In this document: positions 34,283-46,742 of the stretch, one piece after another | Numbering within the stretch: the first letter of the stretch is position 1 | How the letters are laid out: each line of letters begins with the position of its first letter | DNA from: Sparassis latifolia | Lineage: Eukaryota > Basidiomycota > Agaricomycetes > Polyporales > Sparassidaceae | Length of the DNA stretch: 64,000 bases | Reading direction: 5' to 3' | Assembly: GCA_018466975.1 (NCBI GenBank) | Contig: JAENRS010000017.1 | Span: forward strand, 1-64,000 | Notes under the pieces: generated by a model | What the model was told of the DNA's origin: nothing | The model's input: only the letters and a program-made list of their open reading frames with translations | The model's database searches: none | Translations under genes and position numbers: made by a program

Positions 34283-35405
34283 TCACACTAGAGGGCACCG
34301 CCCGACGCACACATACTCATCTTCGGCCCCCCAGCTCCCCATCTCACAGATTTGCACCTCCTCCATAACCCATTCCCCAAAATCTACAGATCGCAGTCCC
34401 GGACTCGGAGACTGTGATACAGCTTGTGCCATCACCATAGCCGTTTCCGGCGTCACTGAGACAGCTTGTAGTGCTTCCGAGGTAAGAATGAAGGAGTACG
34501 AGAACGGCGTGCGCACTCTGGTACGGGGCTTGCAGTAGACTGTGTTGAGGACCGTACAGTGGAGCTTCACAGAACATGCTCAGCGCAAAGTGCAAGCGAA
34601 CAAGCCACATGTTATGCGTACCTTCAGCGGACACCCGTCATCGACGACCAGCCCAGCCGTCTTAAACTTCTCATGCACAAAATCTACACCCTCATCAGCT
34701 TCATGCGAATTCGAAGAACTATAGGTGATAACGCACTGGAGAGTTTTCTCAGACGCTCGAAATCTTCATTCCTTGGGGAAGGCCTGACCCACATGACATG
34801 CGCTCGCTCGAGGTCCTGCCGCTCCGGCTTCACGATGTCCATGCTCTTGAGCGCGACACGTAGCCGTGCACCGTCGAGCATCTTCAGGAGCACCGGACGA
34901 ATCTCCTCCAGCAGTACAGCGGCGGTCCGTAGCGTCCGTGGGGTTGAAGGCGAGGGAGACGGCGAACTGTCTATCGGCTCAGACGCTCCGTCAGTAAGCG
35001 CCATTACACCGAGCGTGAAGTGCAGCCGGCGTGCGGGAATAACGATGGATTCATCAAGACCAGGTATTGCGGGCGATGCGGCAAGCAATGCATCTGTGAA
35101 TGCCGACATCCTATCCCGGAGATCTCGATGATGCCCCTGCAGATACACCAGACGATTAGAACCTTAGAAGGACAAGAGATGGGTGACTCACGATAGGGAG
35201 GGCCAAGACTGCACGCAGAAGCGGCGAGTTCAAGTATACACCTTCGCGAGAGCTGGACAGATAACTGACAATGGGTCAAACCCGTCTTTCTCCTTTGTTG
35301 CTTTTCTCCCTTGTTTTCACCCGAAACAGCTCCTCTCGCTCGACCTCTTCCACCGCGCCCTTGGCCCCGTCCATGACCTCGGTACAAGGACCTCGCTCGT
35401 CGCAA
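34283..35405 (-). CDS. 2H phosphoesterase, AKAP7/ASCC1-like
   Basis: Complement of join(34283-34564, 34622-34698, 34737-35136, 35192-35208, 35270-~35405). The 17-nt exon at 35192-35208 restores the sequence LTHFLALPIGHHRDLR. The two HxT/S motifs that define 2H phosphoesterases are present: RRLHFTLGVMAL in exon 3 and LKLHCTVLNT at the exon 4-5 junction. The C-terminal VDFGEWVMEEVQICEMGS also fits AKAP7-like proteins. The N-terminus is Arg/Gly-rich (RGHGRGQGRGGRGRARG), suggesting RNA binding. Related enzymes cleave or process 2'-5' or cyclic phosphates on RNA. I could not find an in-frame ATG; the start may be a further upstream exon, and it sits at the edge of the duplicated segment starting near 35385. 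Intron 34699-34736 is only 38 nt and less certain. Confidence 0.72.
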
Positions 35406-37250
35406 GCAAACACCTCAGTACAGTACAGCGTCGGTACGCTCACGAAGCTATGCTTACGGGTGACTCGTATGCCTCTGCATTCAATGTCTAAAGTAAAACT
35501 TCCGGAGTGCCGACACATCTACTGTGATAGTGAGCACAACACTGACTGAGATATACATGCGATTGTTTGAGAAAGGTCATCTGTTCTGAAGCGCGCATTA
35601 GTTCTGCTTTGACATCAACTAGGGCGCAAACTACATAAAACGACCTTGTAAGAAAGACAGAGTGGAAGAGATTAGACAGCTCACTACTTAAGCCACCGGG
35701 GCAACTTCACGTATGGCCATACTAGCAACCGATTCCCTCAAGTTGACTGCGGTCACCAGGTCTATAAAGTCATCTCCGGTGAGTGCAGCCCCAGATCCAT
35801 CTGCGTCATCGTGTTTGTGTAGGACCTCATGTATGAATCTTCCCGCTCCGCTCATGTGAAGGATGCCCGCAATAGCTGCATGAATTCTAAGATACAGGGG
35901 ATTAGGCAGGCTGATACCATGTCGCGGCCCGACCAGACGCAGACGCTCGTGTACGTGGGCGCCTGAGAGGCGGCGAGGCTTCTTCCTCAGCAGACTCAAA
36001 ACTCAGCACTATGGTCGCTGAACGCGATTTCGCTTGGCTTCCCGTGCAGGCCATGAGGGCCGCGATAGTAGACTACGTTATATTTGTTCGGAACCTTCAT
36101 TGTGGATGAGTTACATCGCGTAGACGATTAAACTGCACCGCCACACACCTCCGTTGCCTTCAGGCACCACGCAAAAGTATCAAACCCTCGATGAGCGGCA
36201 AAGTTCATCGTGATTCCGTTCGACGGATCGTCGAGGGCCTCGTGAAAGTCCGCGATGTTGGCAATTGGGACAGAGGCGTAGTTCCGCAAAATGTCGAACG
36301 TCGTGAGCGCGGAGAGGTACTGCCGAGTTGTCCGAATCAGCAGTGCTTCATGCAGTTTCGTTACAGAAAGAAAAATTTACCGATTCCTTATTTGCTGACT
36401 CAGGAGGATCAAATTCGGCGACTGCGCGGCGGATGATGTGGCACGCTTGAGTGAAGACGACTTCGTGTATGCGGTCCTCTGGGTAGTCGGGAAAAGTGAT
36501 GTCAGGCGCGCCGGAAACAACGCACCGGTAGCCGTCACGCTTCATGAAGAGAGCTGTTTCCGCGTGAGATTGGGAACGTAACATAATTCTCGGTCATACT
36601 TGCAACTTGAATTTCTCCGATCGTGAATTTGAAGCTCCTTGTGTCAACTCGGTAGTAGTATCGTCCAGAGTAGGTGTCGCAATGACAGACGGCGTGTCGT
36701 CGTGCCGCTTGGTATGCGAACCGTTGACTTTGACTACCGGAATGTCAGTCGTACGTACTCCACATGTTGTCAGAGAATCTAACCATCTCACTCACCCATG
36801 AAGAGCAAATGCGATAGCCAGGTAGTGGCAAGATCTCGAAGTTGAGACAGAATATGATTTTCGACATTATCTGGAGTGCCCCCGTGGCGACATGCACAGA
36901 TAGCAGAGACTGTGTAGCGCCTGCCGGTGTCTCCACCGCAACCAACGGCATGATAAGCCATCGCCTCAAGCATATCGCTGAGCTCGATGCTGGCACTCCC
37001 GCTCTTCGTCCAAGATGGTCGATCGTATTCGTCGTTTTCCTTCAACGCGCGTCGAGTAGACTGCGAGCGCGGCCCAATTCGTCGGTGGAGAGGCCAGAGT
37101 CGACGAGGTTTTTTGTTTCTTGGATGCACTCCTCGGAACGGACGGAGCTGACGCTGCCTTCCGAAGAGGAACTTTCGTGCCCGGACGCAGATATGGAAGA
37201 AGAGAGGGTGGAGGTATCAGATAGACTGCGTTGGTGAGAGCTTGACATCT
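35385..37250. repeat. Segmental duplication, copy A (with 58541-60455)
   Basis: About 1.9 kb here aligns collinearly, in the same orientation, with 58541-60455. Similarity begins near GGACCTCGCTCGTCGCAAG at the left, runs through non-coding sequence (for example the shared CACAACACTGACTGAGATAT) and covers a whole HNH gene to its first codons. Non-coding parts are conserved nearly as well as exons, which points to a fairly recent DNA-level duplication. Confidence 0.85.
35688..37248 (-). pseudogene. HNH_2-domain gene, decayed copy
   Basis: This is the paralogue of the intact gene at 58886-60452 and shares its exon order. Exon 1 starts MSSSHQRSLSDTSTLSSS at 37248. Against the intact copy it has one base fewer near 37040 (after GRARSLLDAR), which shifts the frame, and one base more near 36000 (SDHSAEF then stop), which truncates the C-terminal domain. 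At the start of the HNH exon five extra bases (near 36550) can only be tolerated by moving the acceptor. The HNH core itself (KRDGYRCVVSGAPD ... TQACHIIRR) is well preserved. I call it a pseudogene; alternative splicing or assembly errors could rescue single lesions, but three together are unlikely. Confidence 0.75.
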
Positions 37251-37512
37251 CGGCGTAGACCAAGGGGGTGTAACGTTCGCGAGCAACTAAGTTATTTTTG
37301 TTAGGTCGCGGAAAATCGAGCAGAGTAGAGCAGATTCGTGAGCGTCGTCACCGCACAAGTAAGATACACAATCGCAATCACACCCAGACCGAGTCTACAA
37401 TATACACATACACTACTGTATAAACAACCGCACGACAACCCCGCATCTCCCCGCCACCACATACCGTATATAAACCGTACACGTAACTCAACACAAACCA
37501 CCGTCCATCGAT

Positions 37513-38764
37513 TCACGCCCGCAGCTCCTGCAGCTCCATCTCAGGCTTCGCCAGCCCGTTCTCCGCCTCGCGCGCCCGCCCCCGCTCGCCCTCCGGGTGC
37601 GGGTGCGGGTGCGGGTGTGCGACGCGGTTCCACACGCCGGCGAGGCCGTAGTGGTGGCCCGGCTCCTTGGAGGGGCTGCGCGCGTCCCCGCTGCGCACGG
37701 CGGAGGGTTCGCGCGAGTGGATGTTGCCGGTGCCGCCGCGGCCGGTGGAGGTGGGCGCGTCGGACGGGTGCGTCGGCGGGGGGGAGGGGGAGCGCGGGGC
37801 GGGGACGGCGGTTACGTTTGCGGCGCCGCCGCGGCCGGTGGAGTGCCTGGAGAAGTGTTAGCGGTGAGATGCGAGGGTAGGGAGAAAGGGGGTGGGAGGC
37901 CGCCTAGGGGTAGGACGAATGCCGCAACGGACAGCGACAGAATCGAGGGATGAAAACGAAATACGGAAGGAAACGAAGGGGGGAAAAGAACGAAAACCAC
38001 TCACACTCCCTCGCCGTGTGCCTTGCGTGCCCTCTCCGCTTCCTCAATGTCCGCGACTTCTGCAACTTCGGAGTCGGCCACTGCACCGGTACGAAGGTTT
38101 CCCGCGCCGCCACGGCCGGTGGAATGGAGCGGGGGACGCGAACGCGAGCGCGACTCGGACTTGGGGAGCGACGTGGGATACGACGAGGGCGGGTACGCCG
38201 CTGGACTCGGGGAGTGGGGGTGTATATTCCCGACTCCGCCGCGGCCGGAGTGGTACTGGGAGTGTGAGTGTGAGTGCGAAATAGAAGGGGCCAAAGAGCA
38301 AGAGGGCACGCACTACGCCGGCGCGGGCTGCCTCCTCGCTAGCGTGGATGACGCTAGCCTCATATTTTTCCTCCTCGATGGCGTTGGGGTCGCGGGACAT
38401 GGAGCGAGAGGTAGCCCGGATATTACCGGCACCGCCGCGGCCGGTGGAGACGATCTGGAAAGAGGAGAGTGAGCAGGACAACGTAGGAACGGGTACCGAG
38501 ACATACGCGGTCCAGCTCAGTGTCTTTCACGGAGGGTTCCCGGCCGCGCACCGGGGAGAAGTTGTCGGGGTCATGAGGCTCGCGGGAAGGAGAAGGGGAA
38601 GCAGGATCTTGAGAAGCAGGCCGAATGTTTCCCAGTCCGCCGCGTCCGGACGAGTGCTGCAGTCGCGGGCGTGTTCAACGAGCAGAAAATGGGAATAAAA
38701 GGATACGCACGTAGACTTCGCGTCCGCGAGAGACGGAACGGGCCGGGGTTGCAGAGTCTGGCAT
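37513..38764 (-). CDS. DUF3602 protein with GRGGxGN repeats
   Basis: Complement of join(37513-37846, 38005-38255, 38314-38454, 38507-38656, 38711-38764); 309 residues in frame. The protein is predicted disordered and carries five copies of an (S)TGRGGAGN(I/L) motif: HSSGRGGLGNIR, VSTGRGGAGNIR, HSGRGGVGNIH, HSTGRGGAGNLR and HSTGRGGAANV, plus TSTGRGGTGNIHSRE further on. This motif defines the fungal DUF3602 family, whose function is not established. Four of the motifs lie at the start of an exon, just after the acceptor, so exon shuffling or tandem exon duplication built the gene. The C-terminus contains an HPHPHPHPEGE stretch. The start MPDSATPARSVSRGREVY agrees with the family pattern. Confidence 0.8.
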
Positions 38765-41097
38765 GGAAGAAGCGAGAGATGAGCGGGGAGATGTGACGGA
38801 AGAGGAGAGGTTAGACAGCTTTTGACTCTGCACAGAAGCCGTGCCTGGCGCGCGGATCTAACCGAACTGGGCGCAGATAATCGAGATAAGCAACGCGATA
38901 AGGCACCCACCGCCGTCGTCGACCAGGCGCAGATAACTCCCGTCCTCCCTCCTTATCTTCTCCTTCGTTCCACCACCATCCTCGCCCCTGCTCTTTGCGC
39001 TCACCGACAGTCTCCGCCCAAGCTTCTCCCCCAGCGTCGACACCTGCTGTGTCCACGACCGTCTCCGAGCCAACACTTCGTTCATCGCCGTGCGCACGTC
39101 TGGCAGTTTGTTCTATCTCTTGTTGTCTTCAAGTCGCGCGAATGTCGTCTGCGCACAGCGGAATTTCTGCACCAAAGGAGCGGCAGCAGAGTCGAGGAGG
39201 GAGGGGTTCGTTCTCCTCACGCACACCGGCGTACATATACGCTCTGCCGGCACGCTGGCTTGCGCACAATTGCGCCGTGCCTGCGTCATGAGACGACCCC
39301 AGGCGTCATCCCCACGGCTTGCCCGCCTAGGCTCCCCCCTACTCGCTCTCCCTCCTTTCTCTGCCGGATCATACGCTCTCCCACGTGAAGTTGCACGTTC
39401 GCTGGCGCCGCCCTTTCACACCGTCAAGTGAGCCTCTATTTGCATCCGGCTGCATTTGTGCCACTCGCATTCCGCTAGTGCGGATGGACGCGTCGCTCGT
39501 TTTTATTACCGCGTGCAGCACCCGATCACGCAACCGCTCGCGAACGCTACCCAATACATACCATCTTCTTCGAATTCGTCTATTCGTCCTCCTTACCCCT
39601 ATTGGCTCCACGAACGCTAATCCTCGTTCTGCCGACCGTGCACCCTGTGCGCGCACCGTCTTATGATACTCTCAATTCGAGGGTCGCCATCGATGCGGTG
39701 CGGATGATCACTCCGCGCCGGTTTTGCCAGAAGACGCGCGACTTCCCGGTGTCCTCGGTCGATTTCGATTTTTCGACACCCCTTGACTTTCCTTATTGTT
39801 ATCTCTTATTTCTATTTTAAATATCCGCTATTTGATTTTGCATCAAGTTTAAAAGCTCGAACGATCCCCACCGTTTCCTGATTTCCCGCGCATCCCCCCC
39901 TCCTGGTATGTGCTGCCCATCTATGCTAGTGCAGACTCCCGCATCTGCGAGGTTCTCCTCTGAGATTCACACCGCTCACGGCTGCGGGTGTCGTGCATGG
40001 CGGTGATGATACGTCGGACCGACTAGAGATACACAAGATTTTCTGTGTTTTATCTGGAGCACCTGTCTTGCTGATCGTGTGTGGTCGATGGCTGCGCTGC
40101 AGACAATACCTGATCCCCTGCATGTGGTGCATGATGGTAAAAAATCAACCGAAGATACTTTTCTTTTGATTTTTTGCCTTGTGATACCGTGATGTGGGTG
40201 ATCCCAGATTCCCAGGCCAAGTGCTATGGGGCCGGGGTGCATGTATGCAGTGTTTTGTCTTGATTTGCTTGTCGCGATTTAGTCTTGCGAGGTGTGGATA
40301 ATTGGTTTTCGTCATTTGTGCAGCTCTGTCACAGTCGTCTGCGCCGAGCACAGTTGTGCGTGCGTCCTGTCCGCAGTGTGATGTTGCAGAGTGGGATGGC
40401 ACGGCTGTTTGGATGCTTGCGACGAGATCGACAGCTTTGCCCGTATTGTTGTGCCCAGACGGCGAAGTATCTGACACGCACAACTTCTGGTATACGCCTC
40501 TCTTTGGATGTTCTGCTCTCTGCGATGGCACCCCCGAATGCATAGCTGGTCATCGCACTCCACTTCGTCTCGCGAGCCCGAACGGCGTGATGGCGCGGAG
40601 TCGTAGACACCCGAGGTCTGTTCTGTCGTGTACCTACGACTCTTGAGTCAGTTTTCCCTTCGCGTCCTGGGTCTTCCATGGCAGGACCGAAATCCATCGC
40701 ACGCTTCATATATACAACCGTACACTCCACCCATGTCAGATCCCCGGGCCCAAACGCGTTCTCCCAATCCCAATAAAAAAATGTCTCATTCTAGCACATA
40801 CCAAATCGCGAACGGACAGTATGCAACACAAAAATCCCAGCGTAGGTACCGGCTCGCGTGAAAGGAGGGGGTAAATACGACACGGCAGGAAGCAGGCGTG
40901 ACTATATATCGAATTAGAATATCTACGGGACGCACCGTCCGGTTCTAGTCTATGCAGTCGGTAGCTGGGAGCGAAAGTTGTAGTGTGGGGGGAACACGAT
41001 GCGATGCGATACACCTACGTGCGCCGTACGTCTAGCGTACGTCGCGCAGAGTGATCTTCGCAGAATCCAAAAGTGAGATAACCGGGGGCGCCCACGC
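38765..41097. other. Intergenic, no gene seen
   Basis: There are 2.3 kb between the starts and stops of two minus-strand genes. The left 600 bases have overlapping open frames on both strands that match nothing I know and lack a splice chain. The right half (39.8-41.0 kb) is unremarkable. Confidence 0.4.
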
Positions 41098-42372
41098 TCA
41101 ATCGTACCGATCCAGCGCCCGCAGCCACCGCGCGACGCGCCCGCCCTCCTCCTCGTGCATCCTCTCCACCCTCGCCCGGCCCACCGCCTCAAACCACGCG
41201 CCCTCGAGCGCCTCCCCCGCACCGCCGTCCGCAGGCTGCAGCGCGAGGAACTGCACGGGCAGCGCCCGCACGAGCGCGCGCGCAAGCGCATCGGGGTCGG
41301 CCGCGGGGGAGGGCGCGCGCGAGGGGAGGGGCGTGCAGAGCGGGGTCGGCGGCGCCGAGCGCGGCTGGGTGGCGTGCCGCCGGAGGGCGAGGCCGCGCAG
41401 GGCGAGCGGGGCGAGCGCGGGCGCGAGCGCAGTCTAGCGTCAATCGGTGATCAGTATTCGTGAATTTTCGCGGGAGGGGGGAGGAGGGGACGTTACCATC
41501 CAGGCTCTGGCGTCCTTCTCCGACTCGCACCCGTAGAGCTCGATCTCGAGGAAGCGCAGCGCGGGCGCCGCAGCGGGTAAGCGCGCTGCGAAGGCGGCGG
41601 AGTCGAGGGACACGTCGAGCGCGCAGGAGAGGACGACGGGGCGGGTGCGCGCGAGGAGCGTGAGGGCCGCGCGCGCGCGCTCGGGTGCGCGGGGGTGGAG
41701 CGGGTCGCGGAGCGCGAGGCGGCGCACGGGGCACGCGAGCGGGAGGACGGCGTGCGCCGCGTCGACGCGGTCCAGTGCGGTCCAGCCGGCGGTGGCGGGC
41801 GTGTGTGCGTCGTCGGTCGCGACTGCGCTGTCCCGGGGCGCGCAGGAGCCGCCGTCGACGAGGTGGAGGGTGCGCAGGTGCGGGAACGCGCGTGCGAGAG
41901 CGGGGAGGGGCGGGAGGGCACCGCCGAGGGTGACGGTGCGGAGGGCGGGGAGGCCTTTGAGGGCGTCGATGATGGGCGGGTGCGCGACGAAGAGGGCGTC
42001 GGCGCCCCAGAGGGTGATCTCGTTGAGACGAGACGCGCGGGCGATGACCTCGGCGAGGACGCGGACGCAGGCGGGGTCGACGGCCCAGGCGCCTCGGATG
42101 CGGCGGCGGACGGCATCGCGCATGACCTCGAGGTGGAGGAGGAACGGGAGGTGAGCGGGGCGGGCGAGGATGGCGGTGCAGAAGCGGATGAGCTGGTGGA
42201 TAGCGGGCCGGGACGAGTAGAAGGCGCCGCCCAGCGTGACGTGGGCGAGGGCGCGGCGAGAGGCGAGCTCGTAGAGCTGCTGGCTGGTGAGCGCGAGCTG
42301 GCGGGCATCCGCCGGGGACAGCTGGCGGAGCACGAGAGCGAGGACGTCGTAGTTGAGACCGAGCAGACTCAT
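41098..42372 (-). CDS. F-box protein
   Basis: Complement of join(41098-41433, 41497-42372); 403 residues. The start MSLLGLNYDVLALVLRQLSP begins an F-box, continuing ADARQLALTSQQLYELASRR and ending with the common fungal ALAHVTL. The rest has leucine-rich character (LPALRTVTLGG, FPHLRTLHLVDGG) like LRR-type substrate receptors of SCF ubiquitin ligases, without regular repeats. It ends LEGAWFEAVGRARVERMHEEE and RWLRALDRYD. The gene is very GC-rich, which keeps long false frames open on both strands. Upstream in-frame Met at 42546 would add 58 unconvincing residues. Target unknown. Confidence 0.78.
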
Positions 42373-45304
42373 TGTGGTCGTTGTTGCACAGCGGTCAGTG
42401 AGAAAGAGAGAAGGAAGAGAGAGAATATGCAGGCTGCCGTCTATAAGAGGTGGTGGTCGGAAAGAAAGTCTATGGAGCGATTGCGGGTCGGTCACCGCGA
42501 GGAGCCCGCCTCCACAGTTCGTCCTGTTTCTCCCGGGCCCCGACACTCACGTGACCAACTCGTCGCTGAGCAACTTCCACCGTGGCACGGCGAACAGCGA
42601 GCAGCGATGCTCATCCTCCCTATCCAGCGGACACTGCGGCACCTGGAACACCATTGCCAGCGTCAGTCATGAATGCACGACGGGCGATCCAGGAAGACCG
42701 TTATGACAAACGCACATCACGACCCCGCACGCCAACGAGCTACCCCGCACTCCCCCGCGCTGAAATAACACTAACGTCGTCGCCGATGGCCTGGGATGGT
42801 GCAACGCTGCGTCATCCGTGCGCAAGCAGTCGGAAATATTGGCTAGTGCCCAGTGCGTCTCCGAGTGTTTCTGCGATTTGTTCTGCCTGGCTTTCCCCAA
42901 AGAGTATTAAAGAATACTTCAGGGCACGGCGCTCCGAGCACCACAGACCTGCAGCACGATCGTCGCAGGAATAATCCAAGACCCAAAAGTAACGAGTTCT
43001 GGAGGCTCCAGCTGAGGCTCAGCGCGGCGGGAGCAGTCGACGTGGAAGACTGAGCGCAAACGGGCCAGAGTATACCGTTGGGCTCGTACGTACTCGGCCT
43101 GCCTCCCATCTGCGTCATGGGGCTTTTCTCGTGCCCGGAGAACTTCAGCTGATGCGCGCTCGCGCTCCCGATTTGGTCGTTTTCCGCCTGTATATGGAAG
43201 GCTGCATTTTGGCAAGGCGAGTGCGCGGTGAGTCTTGTCGTCGCCGAGCTTTGAAATTTTATTTAATATTGAACGTTGAACGTTGTGAAACCTCTGTCGC
43301 GATCTATAGCTAGTCGCAGCTTGTCGATGCGGTGGTACTTACACGTACCACGGGAAATACAAATTTTGACAGGATATGATTCTCCTCCATTTCCGCAGAG
43401 TCATCTGGCCATGCCATCTCCGTCCGCTCCGAGCCGCCTCCGCATTTTCGCCCCTCCGTACCCCACCTATCATCGCAAACGGACAAAATCGGACGACACC
43501 AAGCTACCGCCCAGCAATGTTATACCCCTTCTTCGCCGCAATCCCTGTCCCGGGCGAGTATACATCTTAGGCGTCTTCAATGCTTATGAGCTTGGCGCGC
43601 TGCGTATCCTGAAATCGCTCCTGTGAGTCTTTGCATTTCTTCGCCAGTGGCTGCTGTGGGACCCCCGAATATGATTTCCCGCTACGACACGCCGGTAAAG
43701 CCTTGGCGATCAGCTACGTTGTCGCCCGTTCGCACAGGTTGACGCGCTTGGGAGTCGTGCCGTCCTCTTAACTTGAGGCATTTTCGTTCCGCATTCATTC
43801 GTTCGCTCTCTGCGTCATCTCCCACTCCCTTGTACTCTGGCCATGGTATAACATCCCAGATCTCCGCTCACTCCCCGGCTGGGCGAGCGTCTTCGGTCTC
43901 AGTCAGCACATCCTGAAAGCCTGACACTCCGCTCCGGCGCCGCTCATCTTCGCAAGCTGGTCCACCGTATTCCGTCACCGTCCCGCTTGTTCTCCTCCCT
44001 CACACATTTTTGGGCATGCAATAATGAACACCATGTCACCGTCATCATCGTGAAATTCAGGAGGGATGACGCCGACGTGGTCGGATCCGCAACACCTTCG
44101 AGGGGTTCCGTATCTCACTGCGCGGTACAGTGGCGAGTCAGCGCGAGCTTCAGAGGAACGGACCGGCTGGTTTCATCTCCTTCAGAATTGCGTCATGTCG
44201 ACCCATCGAGCTCCCCGCCGACAGCGCGCGTCTCGCGTTTGTAAAGCGCATTCCGCACCGCAGTGTGTGCGGACGACCTATCAGGCGATACCGGCGACAG
44301 CGCACGCTCATCTCACTTTCCGCATCAGACCGTCCATTTGCGGGGCGTGCGCCCACGGCCCACGCAGGACGCTCCTCGAGCATTTACTCGCCCTCCACCT
44401 GCTGTGGACGTTCGGTGTCGCCCTCCCGTCCTCTCGTCAGATGCATCGGTGGACGACGCCCAGCAGGACACGGCAGAACAACCTTCCCCCTCTCCAATAC
44501 ACACACTACCGCTCACCGCTTCGCGCGAACCGGACCCTGAGCGCGGCCTGCGGGGATGTCCCGTCCGACCGTGTCGCGCGCCCGGTGGAGCACCTTGCGG
44601 GTTAGCGGGGGAGGAGGGCGACCGAGGTGCGCGCGCGCGGGGCGGGAGACGGCGTACTGGACAAGTTCCACGCAGGCGTCACTTCGATGTCTCTGCGGTC
44701 AGTTTTCGCCGGCTGCTGTGGAGACCCTCCGAAGGACGATACTTACTGGGTGTGATTCCTGCGGTGTCCGGTTTTGCGCGTGTGACGGTCGATATCGCTC
44801 GGTGCTTTGATTCGTGCTTTGCCGAGCCTACAGTGAGGCAGAGCTAGCGCGCCGCGCGACCGTCGGCCCGACGCACGGACTTGGTTAATCTGCCCTCACG
44901 CCGCAAGTCGCTGCGCACGCCGTTACGGGGCACAATATGCACGTCCGTCTCGTCCTGTCCCCTCGGGCACGAACCCCAAGTTCTGATCTCTTTCTCACAA
45001 CCCAGACTCCGCGGTGCAGAGGAACAGCCCGTACTGCCCCCAACCCATTACACGCTACCCCCTCGCGCAGGGGGCGGGGGCGGGGGCGCCTCCCGTTCCG
45101 TCTGGCCAGTCCCCGCCGTCGCGGCTGCATAACGCTAAAGAGAGGCCCTCGCTTTCGTTTCGGTACATTCCGATTTTTCTGCAAGTCTGGCTTTGGCCCC
45201 CGCCGACGGAAGAGCAGGAGCGCACGAAGGCAGAAAACCGCATGCTACGCTTGCCGCTCGGACCACCGCCGTCTGCCCGGGTTCATGTTCGCGGGCGCGC
45301 CTCC

Positions 45305-45373
45305 GCGAACCAAGGGGATACCGTAATCTCAGGTACTCATGGTACCTGAGATTGCGGAATCCCCTGGTTCGCG
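45305..45373. repeat. Near-perfect 31-32-bp inverted repeat (hairpin)
   Basis: The left arm starts GCGAACCAAGGGGATACCGT and runs to CAGGTAC; the right arm is its complement, from GTACCTGAG to GGTTCGC, with about three mismatches and one extra base. Only five bases separate the arms. The arms are flanked by unrelated sequence. It is no rho-independent type terminator (no T run), and no transposase is nearby. Confidence 0.8.
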
Positions 45374-46714
45374 CCATGCGACATCGAGGTGGGCCGATCT
45401 CCTCTCTCCTCTCTTGGAACGTGGGGTCCTGTCCATACGTTCTTCGTGCGCTTTTGTCGTGCAGAATACGTGTCCATGCCCCGCCTACCCGTCCACCGGC
45501 ATCGCGCGCGCGCAGCTGTCCCATGTCGTCGGCGCGCATCCACGCCCGCGTCGTCGTATGCGCCCTCGCGCAGACGCATATGCAGGCTCGTCTCGCAAAG
45601 CGGGAAGCGGGACGCCTGCTGCAGAGCGTAATCGTGAAAACGCACATTACGGTACGCTGACGAGCTGGTGACAATGCATGTGCTGGCGCAATCACCGGGC
45701 AGGCTCACTTGAGACAAAGACCGCATCGCTGCATGTTCCCCCCCCCCGAGGGACACAGGCGTGGACGACCGCTTTACGGGCCCTTGCCCCGTTCACGGGA
45801 GTCGGCGGGCCGTGCGCGGGGCATGGTATGCCGCCGCTTTGCGTGGGGACGGCCGTCGCACCGCGTACTCGGTGGAGCGCTCGACCGGCGGCTGGAGCTG
45901 GCGGTGCGCGGTCCGAGAGAGCTTGCGCCCGCGAGTCGGCGAGCGGTTATGGCGGTGGTGCCTCGAGCACTGGACGGCGCAGCGTTCCGCTCGCTCCTGA
46001 GGCCTGAGACCTCGCGGTGCTCATGGCCAAGAGGCGATTTACACCGAGTGCACTTGCGCTTGGGCCGCGTACGGAGCTGCGGTCCACTCGCCGCACGCGT
46101 GAGGCGGGAATAGGCGTGAGGCAGCCCAGCACCGTGGTGCGTGGGGTTACCAGTGTGGGACGAGCGCGCGGTGCGAGAGGACGGGTGCGCACACAGCATC
46201 TGGGAGGAAGGCGTCGTGGCGCGCCGCGCCGGGCTGATGCTCTCCGCACGGCGTTCGAAGACGGGAAGGCGGGTTATTTCCATTTTTTGTGATGGGCGCT
46301 CCCATGGCGTCGCTGTCGCGTCTGCTGCGGCTTCGAGTTGGATGGTCTCCAGGCGGGCGAGTTGGCGACTGGTGCGGAGCGAGTGTGGCTGGGAAAAGAA
46401 GAGAAGAGGAAGCTTCGGGGCTGTACCTGTCGTCGCAAAAACTTTGCGTTCAACGTTCGTCGTCGAACGTTCTCGCTCAAGGAACAGTGGGACGGGAGAA
46501 GGGAAGATTGCAAGGATCGTCAAGTAATTATGTGCTGTGGGACGCGTACGATCGAGACACGGGTGGTCGATGAGGTGGAGCGGAAGGGCAGAGAAGGCGA
46601 GTGTGCCTGGAGCGTGGTGGACAAGGCATGTGGATGAGCAGATCACTTGTCAGGTCTGTCATCCTACAGCCTCCGACGTGAACGGGTCCAGTCTTGCAGC
46701 ACCCGTCGGGCAAC

Positions 46715-46742
46715 GAGGAGGAGGAGGAGGAGGAGGAGGAGG
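46715..46742. repeat. (GGA)n microsatellite
   Basis: Nine uninterrupted GAG/GGA triplets lie in non-coding sequence between the hairpin and the transporter gene. Confidence 0.9.

Noticed and set aside
41493..42672. Long overlapping frames of 271 and 325 codons over the F-box gene
   Set aside because: Shadows of a very GC-rich gene. Only the minus-strand frame from 42372 has an F-box, a clean intron and a sensible end.
45774..46646. 290-codon minus-strand frame as a gene
   Set aside because: Low-complexity Arg/Ser/Pro composition in GC-rich DNA, no motif, and overlapped by long frames on the other strand.
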